64,000 nucleotides of DNA, taken from contig NZ_BAOP01000015.1 in assembly GCF_000344135.1 (NCBI RefSeq), positions 1 through 64,000 on the forward strand. The letters run 5' to 3'. This document shows, one piece after another, positions 60,578 through 64,000 of this stretch (position 1 is the stretch's first letter; every line of letters begins with the position of its first letter). Origin of the DNA: Gordonia malaquae NBRC 108250 (GTDB taxonomy: Bacteria > Actinomycetota > Actinomycetes > Mycobacteriales > Mycobacteriaceae). The notes under the pieces are model-generated. The model saw nothing but the letters and a program-made list of their open reading frames with translations, was not told the origin of the DNA and did no database searches. A program made the position numbers and the translations under genes.

Positions 60578-62650
60578 CGGGGTCGCCACGTGAGCCATGA
60601 CCTGGGCTGAGGCGACCTTGTCACCGACTCGAACGGAGATGCTCGCAACGCCGTCGACCGGCGCGCGGAGCGTGTGTTCCATCTTCATCGCTTCGACCAC
60701 CACAAGCGGATCGCCCGCGACGACGTCTGCACCGTCGACTCCGGGAACTGCGACGACGGTTCCGGGCATCGGACTTGTCACGTCTCCCGCGGCGTCCGCT
60801 GCGTCTCCGTCGGACAGTGCACGCAGTGGGTGGACGAGCCATGTCCCGTCGTCGCCGGCCACCCAGTGGTCACGGACGGTGAAGCGCTTCCGGACGCCGT
60901 CGCAGGTGAGCGTGATCGCCGATCCTCCCAACGGCGTCATCACCGCATGCGCACTCCACGGGTCGCCGCCGTCGGACTGCACGGTCACCTGGGCTTCCAC
61001 CTCTCGCCCCTTCGAACCGCTGCGCTGGAGGAGCGACGACACTGTGTACGTCTCGCCGTCGACCGACAGACGAGACACATACGGCGACGGCGCTCCGACC
61101 CGGAAGCCGAGAGCACTGGACCACAGGTCGTCCGGGTCGCCGAGGTCGAGGACTCCGAGCGACGCGGCGACAAGCGCCTCGGGCGGCGGAGTCGGAGCCT
61201 GATAGTCCACGACGATCCGGTCGAGCAGTTCGGTGTCCAGGTCGCCCGCCCGAACTGCGTCATGCGCGAGCACGTGACGGCAGAAATCGATGTTGGTGAC
61301 GACACCGGTGAGGCGGGTCTGAGCGAGCGCCTCGTCGAGACGTTCGACGGCTTCGGCGCGGTCTGCGCCGTGGACGATCACCTTGGCGAGCATCGGGTCG
61401 TAGTCGCTGCCGACGACGGAACCGGCGACGACACCGGAGTCGATTCGCACGGCGCCGGGAACGAAGTGAGCAGGCCGTGTCTGTGCCGACCGCGGCCACG
61501 CGAGGTCGCCGATCTCGCCGCCTGTCGGGAGGAAGCCTTGCGCCGGGTCTTCGGCGTACACACGGGCTTCCATGGCGTGGCCGGTCATGGTGACGTCGTC
61601 CTGTGTGAACGACAACGCCTCGCCACGCGCGATGCGGACCTGTTGTTCCACCAGGTCGAGTCCGGTGACGAGTTCGGTCACCGGGTGCTCCACCTGCAGA
61701 CGAGTGTTCATCTCCATGAAGTAGAAGTTCTCGGGGTCCCGAGCCGACACGATGAACTCGACCGTGCCCGCGCCGGTGTACCCGACGCTGCGCGCCGCAT
61801 CGCATGCGGCCTGGCCGATGCGAGCGCGAGTGGCCTCGTCGAGGAGCGCCGACGGAGCCTCCTCGATCACCTTCTGGTGCCGCCTCTGCAGGGAGCACTC
61901 GCGTTCCCCGAGGTGGACGACGTTGCCGTGGGTGTCGGCGAGGACCTGCACCTCGATGTGGCGCGGGGTGAGGACGAAGTGTTCGAGGAACAACGAGTCG
62001 TCGCCGAACGCCGCCCCCGCTTCTCGTCGTGCCGTGATCAGTGCCGCGGGCAGATCGTCGATGTTCTCCACACGATGCATGCCCTTGCCGCCGCCACCGG
62101 CGCTCGGCTTGATCAGCACCGGGAAGCCGATCCCCGGCGCGGCCTCGATCAGTTCCGCATCGGTCAGTCCCGGCCGAGACAGTCCGGGGACCACCGGGAC
62201 GTTCCTCTCGGTGACGGCCGCACGGGCGGTGATCTTGTCGCCCATCGTGGCGATCGACCGGGCAGGCGGCCCGATGAAGACGATGCCCGCATCGTTCAAT
62301 GCGGCCGCGAACGCCTGATTCTCGGAGAGGAAGCCGTACCCGGGGTGGACTGCGTCGGCGCCTGTCGCCTGCGCTGCGGCGACGACCTTGGTGATGTCGA
62401 GGTAGCTCTGCGACGCGGCGGCCGGACCGAGACGCACCGCTTCACCCGCCGCGGCGACGTGGGGTGCGTCGACGTCGGCATCGGAGTAGACGGCGACCGA
62501 CTCGACGCCCATCTGGTCGAGGGTGTTGATCACCCGGACCGCGATCTCACCGCGGTTCGCGACGAGGACTTTGCGGATGCGCTTCGGACCGACTCCGCCT
62601 CTCGACTGCGCTCGAGAACCACTCGATGCGCTGGGGGAACTGGTGCTCAC
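60566..62650 (-). CDS. accA1: Biotin carboxylase/BCCP alpha subunit of 3-methylcrotonyl-CoA carboxylase
   Basis: The 694-residue alpha subunit has a biotin-carboxylase domain ([30 protein letters not shown], the ATP-grasp core and [14 protein letters not shown]). A linker follows, then a C-terminal biotinyl domain with the biotinylated Lys in [11 protein letters not shown]. The start is taken at GTG 62650 ([10 protein letters not shown]) with AGGAG 7 nt upstream; an ATG at 62668, just after the accD1 stop, is possible. With accD1 it carboxylates 3-methylcrotonyl-CoA in leucine catabolism, as Rv2501c does. Its stop codon lies inside a repeated 15-mer. Confidence 0.92.
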   Translation of the reverse strand: MSTSSPSASSGSRAQSRGGVGPKRIRKVLVANRGEIAVRVINTLDQMGVESVAVYSDADVDAPHVAAAGEAVRLGPAAASQSYLDITKVVAAAQATGADAVHPGYGFLSENQAFAAALNDAGIVFIGPPARSIATMGDKITARAAVTERNVPVVPGLSRPGLTDAELIEAAPGIGFPVLIKPSAGGGGKGMHRVENIDDLPAALITARREAGAAFGDDSLFLEHFVLTPRHIEVQVLADTHGNVVHLGERECSLQRRHQKVIEEAPSALLDEATRARIGQAACDAARSVGYTGAGTVEFIVSARDPENFYFMEMNTRLQVEHPVTELVTGLDLVEQQVRIARGEALSFTQDDVTMTGHAMEARVYAEDPAQGFLPTGGEIGDLAWPRSAQTRPAHFVPGAVRIDSGVVAGSVVGSDYDPMLAKVIVHGADRAEAVERLDEALAQTRLTGVVTNIDFCRHVLAHDAVRAGDLDTELLDRIVVDYQAPTPPPEALVAASLGVLDLGDPDDLWSSALGFRVGAPSPYVSRLSVDGETYTVSSLLQRSGSKGREVEAQVTVQSDGGDPWSAHAVMTPLGGSAITLTCDGVRKRFTVRDHWVAGDDGTWLVHPLRALSDGDAADAAGDVTSPMPGTVVAVPGVDGADVVAGDPLVVVEAMKMEHTLRAPVDGVASISVRVGDKVASAQVMAHVATPPAP

Positions 62651-62673
62651 TGGGGACTCCTGGTTCATGGTGA

Positions 62674-64000
62674 TCACATCCGGAAGACGCCGTAGCGCGG
62701 TTCGGGGAGCGGGGAGTAACGGCATGCCTCGAGGGCGAGGCCCAGAACGGTGCGGGTGTCGGCAGGGTCGATGATCCCGTCGTCCCACAGTCGGGCGGTG
62801 GAGTAGTACGCATCGGACTGCTCGGCGAACTGTGCGCGGATCGGCTCCTTGAAAGCCTCTTCGTCGGCGTCCGACCAGGTTCCGCCCGCACGCTCCACAC
62901 CCTTGCGGCGGACTGTGGCGAGAGTGTCGGCGGCCTGCGGCCCGCCCATCACCGAGATGCGAGCGTTCGGCCACATCCAGAGGAAGCGCGGCGAGTAGGC
63001 GCGGCCGCACATCGAGTAGTTGCCCGCACCGAACGAGCCACCGATCATGACGGTCAGTTTCGGGACACTGGCACACGCGACGGCGTTGACCATCTTGGCG
63101 CCGTTCTTCGCGATGCCGCCCTCCTCGTACTCGCGGCCGACCATGAACCCGGTGATGTTCTGCAGGAAGATCAACGGGATGCGCCGCTGATCGCAGAGTT
63201 CGATGAAGTGAGCGCCCTTGAGCGCAGACTCGCTGAACAGGACGCCGTTGTTGGCGACGAAGCCGACCGGATGTCCGTGCAGGGTGGCGAATGCGGTGAC
63301 CAGCGACGTCCCGTAGTCCGCCTTGAACTCCGTGTACTCACCGCCGTCGGACAGGATCTCGATCACCTGTCGGACGTCGTACGGGATCTTCGGGTCGGTC
63401 GGGACCACGTCGTACAGGTCGGTCTGCGCGCGCGGCGGCGCCACGGTGCGCGATGTCTCCCATTGAGCGGCCGCGCGCGGGCCGAATGTCGCGACGATCT
63501 CGCGGACCTTCTCCAACGCCTGCTCGTCGTTGTCGACGAGGTGATCAGTGACGCCGGAGATCGATGAGTGCATGGTACCGCCGCCCAGGTCTTCGGCAGT
63601 GACGTCTTCGCCTGTCGCGGCCTTCACCAGCGGCGGGCCGGCCAGGAAGATGGTGCCCTGATTGCGGACGATGACGTTCTCGTCGCTCATCGCGGGGACG
63701 TACGCACCGCCTGCGGTGGACGAACCGAGGACCGCTGAGATCTGCGGGATCCCGGCAGCGCTCATGTTCGCCTGGTTGAAGAAGATCCGACCGAAGTGCT
63801 CGCGGTCCGGGAACACGTCGTCCTGGTTGAGGAGCATCGCGCCACCCGAGTCGACGAGGTAGATGCAGGGCAGCCTGTTCGCTGCGGCGATCTCCTGCGC
63901 GCGCAGATGCTTCTTGACGGTCACCGGGTAGTAAGTGCCGCCGGACACCGTCGCGTCGTTGGCGACGATCATGCACTCCCGGCCGTGGATGCGGCCGATG
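62674..64000 (-). CDS. accD1: Carboxyltransferase beta subunit of 3-methylcrotonyl-CoA carboxylase (5' end outside window)
   Basis: About 441 C-terminal residues are visible; the frame stays open to the right edge ([20 protein letters not shown]), so roughly 80-90 N-terminal residues are missing. Carboxyltransferase features include [34 protein letters not shown], the acyl-CoA-binding [37 protein letters not shown] and [20 protein letters not shown]. It matches Rv2502c and human MCCC2-type subunits. It is the first gene seen of the reverse-strand leucine operon; its stop is 24 bp before the accA1 start. Confidence 0.92.
   Translation of the reverse strand, partial: IGRIHGRECMIVANDATVSGGTYYPVTVKKHLRAQEIAAANRLPCIYLVDSGGAMLLNQDDVFPDREHFGRIFFNQANMSAAGIPQISAVLGSSTAGGAYVPAMSDENVIVRNQGTIFLAGPPLVKAATGEDVTAEDLGGGTMHSSISGVTDHLVDNDEQALEKVREIVATFGPRAAAQWETSRTVAPPRAQTDLYDVVPTDPKIPYDVRQVIEILSDGGEYTEFKADYGTSLVTAFATLHGHPVGFVANNGVLFSESALKGAHFIELCDQRRIPLIFLQNITGFMVGREYEEGGIAKNGAKMVNAVACASVPKLTVMIGGSFGAGNYSMCGRAYSPRFLWMWPNARISVMGGPQAADTLATVRRKGVERAGGTWSDADEEAFKEPIRAQFAEQSDAYYSTARLWDDGIIDPADTRTVLGLALEACRYSPLPEPRYGVFRM

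Noticed and set aside
60181..60600. Forward frames across the repeat array
   Set aside because: Products such as SERSESKG-type peptides come from repeat DNA and are known spurious calls; no ribosome-binding site.

Overview
The window is a chromosomal segment of a high-GC, mycolic-acid-type actinobacterium (order Mycobacteriales), most likely Gordonia or a close relative. This rests on gene content and order. Homologues of the Mycobacterium tuberculosis block Rv0981-Rv0996 (mprA, mprB, pepD, moaB2, mscL, the Rv0991c zinc-ribbon chaperone, Rv0992c, galU, moeA1/glp, rimJ, Rv0996/glpR) sit together, as do those of Rv0954-Rv0957 (DUF5336, perM, purN, purH), Rv0958-Rv0959 (MoxR ATPase, VWA protein), Rv0885-Rv0886 (AurF-like diiron protein, fprB), Rv2409c-Rv2411c and Rv2498c-Rv2502c/Rv2505c. 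The genus is an inference; no rRNA or tRNA gene was seen.

Layout. 1-1.5 kb: an AT-richer accessory patch with a left-truncated ORF, a collapsed IS3 transposase remnant and a small lipoprotein. 1.6-5.6 kb: a secreted M28-like protein and secreted lipase operon, a divergent TetR regulator with a palindrome between them, and a CGNR zinc-finger regulator. 5.7-11.7 kb: the galU-glp-rimJ-glpR cell-division/envelope locus plus two small conserved genes. 11.7-17.6 kb: the redox chaperone gene (ruc) behind a CIRCE heat-shock operator, an alanine symporter, NhaA, a SAF protein, MscL with a long tail, and heme oxygenase. 17.6-24.6 kb: a reverse-strand stress run fprB-mprA-mprB-pepD-moaB2-small protein, preceded by an AurF-like diiron oxygenase. 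24.7-31 kb: an SDR, a three-gene choline-to-glycine-betaine operon (BCCT transporter, betaine-aldehyde dehydrogenase, choline oxidase) and rpmF.

31-40.7 kb: an AEC transporter, an EEP nuclease-like protein, a Mug glycosylase, the uncharacterised circularly permuted ATP-grasp/alpha-E/transglutaminase operon, and a convergent MoxR ATPase/VWA pair. 40.7-49.4 kb: an accessory block with a taurine/alkanesulfonate uptake and desulfonation operon, an ArsR-SRPBCC-DinB operon with twin palindromic operators, a SEC-C protein, a GntR(YtrA)-ABC transporter operon with a long perfect palindrome, and a TSUP exporter. 49.4-54.1 kb: purH, purN, perM and a DUF5336 protein. 54.2-64 kb: a reverse-strand leucine (and probably itaconate) degradation operon running from methylcrotonyl-CoA carboxylase to acetoacetyl-CoA synthetase, interrupted by a 0.3-kb array of tandem, inverted and direct repeats; its first gene runs off the right edge.

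Several sets of genes work together. The leucine operon appears to encode every step from isovaleryl-CoA to acetoacetyl-CoA. The bet operon makes the osmoprotectant betaine, and MscL and NhaA add to the osmotic/ionic theme. MprAB, PepD, MoaB2 and Ruc form an envelope/heat stress group. The strongest regulatory reads are the CIRCE element before ruc, the GntR and ArsR palindromes, and a triple 9-bp direct repeat before glpR that resembles MtrA sites.
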